From NCBI GenBank assembly GCA_020073605.1, contig JAIQEW010000004.1:1-64000 (forward strand): a stretch of 64,000 nt of DNA. The letters are read 5' to 3'. The notes under the pieces were generated by a model that was not told where the DNA came from, ran no database searches, and saw only the letters and a list, made by a program, of their open reading frames with translations. Shown piece by piece: positions 63,192 through 64,000 of the stretch. The position numbers and the translations under genes were made by a program. Origin of the DNA: Terriglobia bacterium (GTDB lineage: Bacteria > Acidobacteriota > Terriglobia > Acidiferrales > UBA7541). Each line of letters starts with the position of its first letter. The stretch's first letter is position 1.

Positions 63192-64000
63192 ATGAGAAAA
63201 CATTCCGTTCTGGCAATCGCGCTTGTGATCGCGGCTGTGCTTGGTTGTGCGAATTCGGCATTTGCGCAAGCGGGTGCAGCGACTGCGCAATTGAACGGCA
63301 CCGTGACAGACGCGAGCGGAGGCAGCGTCGCCGGCGCCACGATCAGCGTTCGCAACACGGCCACGAACACCACGTCCACGACGACCTCAAATGAGCGTGG
63401 ATCCTACACCGTCGCCAATCTGCCCCCGGGTAACTACGAGCTGAATGTCGTCTACACGGGATTTGGAAACTACAAGCAGACCGGAATCGTGCTGACGGTG
63501 GGCCAAAGCGCCACCATAAATCCCACCTTGCAGGTTGCGGCTCAGGGCGAAAAGGTCGTGGTGACCAGTGAAGCCCCGGTGATTGAGCCAACCAAGACGG
63601 AGATCAGCCAGGTTGTCGAAAGCCAGCAGATTCAGTCGCTGCCCATCAGTGGCCGCCTGTTCACGGATTTCGCGCTCTTGACTCCCGGTGTGGCCACCAG
63701 CCGGACGTCGCTCGGCACAACGATCACCGAGTTCGAGGTAACGCAGATCTCCTTTGGCGGCATGCGATCTTTCAGCAACGAGATTACGGTGGACGGCGCC
63801 GATTTCGTCAACACCGTCACCGGCGTGCAGCGAGCCACGCCCCCGCAGGATGCAGTGCAGGAATTCCGCGTGGTGAACAACAGTTTCGGCGCGGAGTACG
63901 GCCGGGCGATCGGGGGAATCGTCAACATCGTCACCAAGTCCGGCACGAACGACCTCCACGGCTCGGTCTACGACTATTTTCAGAACAACGTCACCAACTC
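63192..64000 (+). CDS. Oar-type TonB-dependent receptor, N-terminal part (cut by window edge)
   Basis: 269 codons to the window end, starting at the ATG at 63192 after GAGGTGGG. A signal peptide (VLAIALVIAAVLGCANSAFAQ) is followed by a carboxypeptidase-regulatory-like domain (AQLNGTVTDASGGSVAGATISV...GSYTVANLPPGNYELNV) and the beginning of the plug: LPISGRLFTDFALLTPGV, ITVDGADFVNT, AVQEFRVVNNSFGAEYGRAIGGIVNIVTKSG. It is the same family as the receptor at 54930 but clearly diverged. It is preceded by the same promoter-like motif, which hints at shared control. The barrel lies beyond the window. Confidence 0.9.
   Translation, partial: MRKHSVLAIALVIAAVLGCANSAFAQAGAATAQLNGTVTDASGGSVAGATISVRNTATNTTSTTTSNERGSYTVANLPPGNYELNVVYTGFGNYKQTGIVLTVGQSATINPTLQVAAQGEKVVVTSEAPVIEPTKTEISQVVESQQIQSLPISGRLFTDFALLTPGVATSRTSLGTTITEFEVTQISFGGMRSFSNEITVDGADFVNTVTGVQRATPPQDAVQEFRVVNNSFGAEYGRAIGGIVNIVTKSGTNDLHGSVYDYFQNNVTN

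Noticed and set aside
62709-63290. Possible small exported protein gene on the minus strand
   Set aside because: One frame gives a hydrophobic SIVVGTLAVVSG stretch and another a Lys/Glu-rich tail, but no single frame joins them and no ribosome site is seen. It could be a decayed gene but cannot be supported.
1-64000. CRISPR array, prophage or transposon
   Set aside because: No regularly spaced direct repeats, no cas, phage structural or transposase genes were seen anywhere in the window.

Overview
The window looks like chromosomal DNA of an acidobacterium, probably Terriglobia (class-level inference). The reasons are GC-rich coding sequence, large Oar-type TonB-dependent receptors with an N-terminal carboxypeptidase-regulatory-like domain, a kumamolisin-type (S53) protease with bacterial Ig-like repeats, a hopanoid head-group pair (HpnJ/HpnI), and many exported proteins of unknown function. 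No phage, transposase, plasmid or CRISPR genes were seen. Both ends of the window cut through genes.

Layout. 1-3.9 kb (minus): a cut lipoprotein gene, a large exported repeat protein with a Trp/Tyr-rich segment, and an ABC-2 type ATPase. 4.0-9.1 kb (plus): a tightly packed efflux operon of membrane-fusion protein, TPR protein, MacB/FtsX-like permease and TolC-like protein, with no ATPase of its own. 9.2-12.7 kb (plus): hpnJ, two small four-helix EamA/SMR-like proteins, hpnI and a terminator, followed by tRNA-Gln(CTG). 12.9-14.6 kb: an AsmA-like protein. 14.7-18.7 kb (minus): S53 protease. 19.0-21.6 kb (minus): aconitase. 22-25 kb: small proteins, Cu/Zn superoxide dismutase flanked by two copies of a REP-like element, a YggX-type iron protein and an NTF2-like protein. 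25.2-27.7 kb (plus): zwf and glk, feeding glucose into the pentose phosphate pathway. 28-33 kb: a small exported protein, a porin with a strong terminator, and an in-frame PP2C phosphatase/Ser-Thr kinase pair. 33.3-39.7 kb (plus): hisS (with an unusual insertion), aspS, mutL, cmk and a small anchored protein. 39.7-47.0 kb (minus): rho, lon, clpX, clpP and tig, the conserved protein quality-control block. 47.0-48.8 kb: a TraB/GumN gene lying between tRNA-Leu(TAG) and a copy of the tRNA 3' end with its adjacent hairpin. 48.8-64 kb: mostly secreted and envelope functions, including a zinc-ribbon membrane protein, a PQQ-type sugar dehydrogenase with a companion exported protein, an O-methyltransferase-like protein, a GDSL hydrolase, a complete TonB receptor, two tandem secreted paralogues, an extradiol dioxygenase, and the start of a second TonB receptor.

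No large new defence or biosynthetic system was recognised. The most interesting items are: the pair of small EamA-like proteins inside the hopanoid cluster, which could be a hopanoid or head-group flippase; the kinase whose glycine loop begins upstream of its first ATG and which is in frame with the phosphatase gene; the roughly 70-residue insertion in HisRS; a shared promoter-like motif in front of both TonB receptors; the tRNA-Leu 3'-end duplication flanking the GumN gene; and the two-copy REP-like repeat around sodC.
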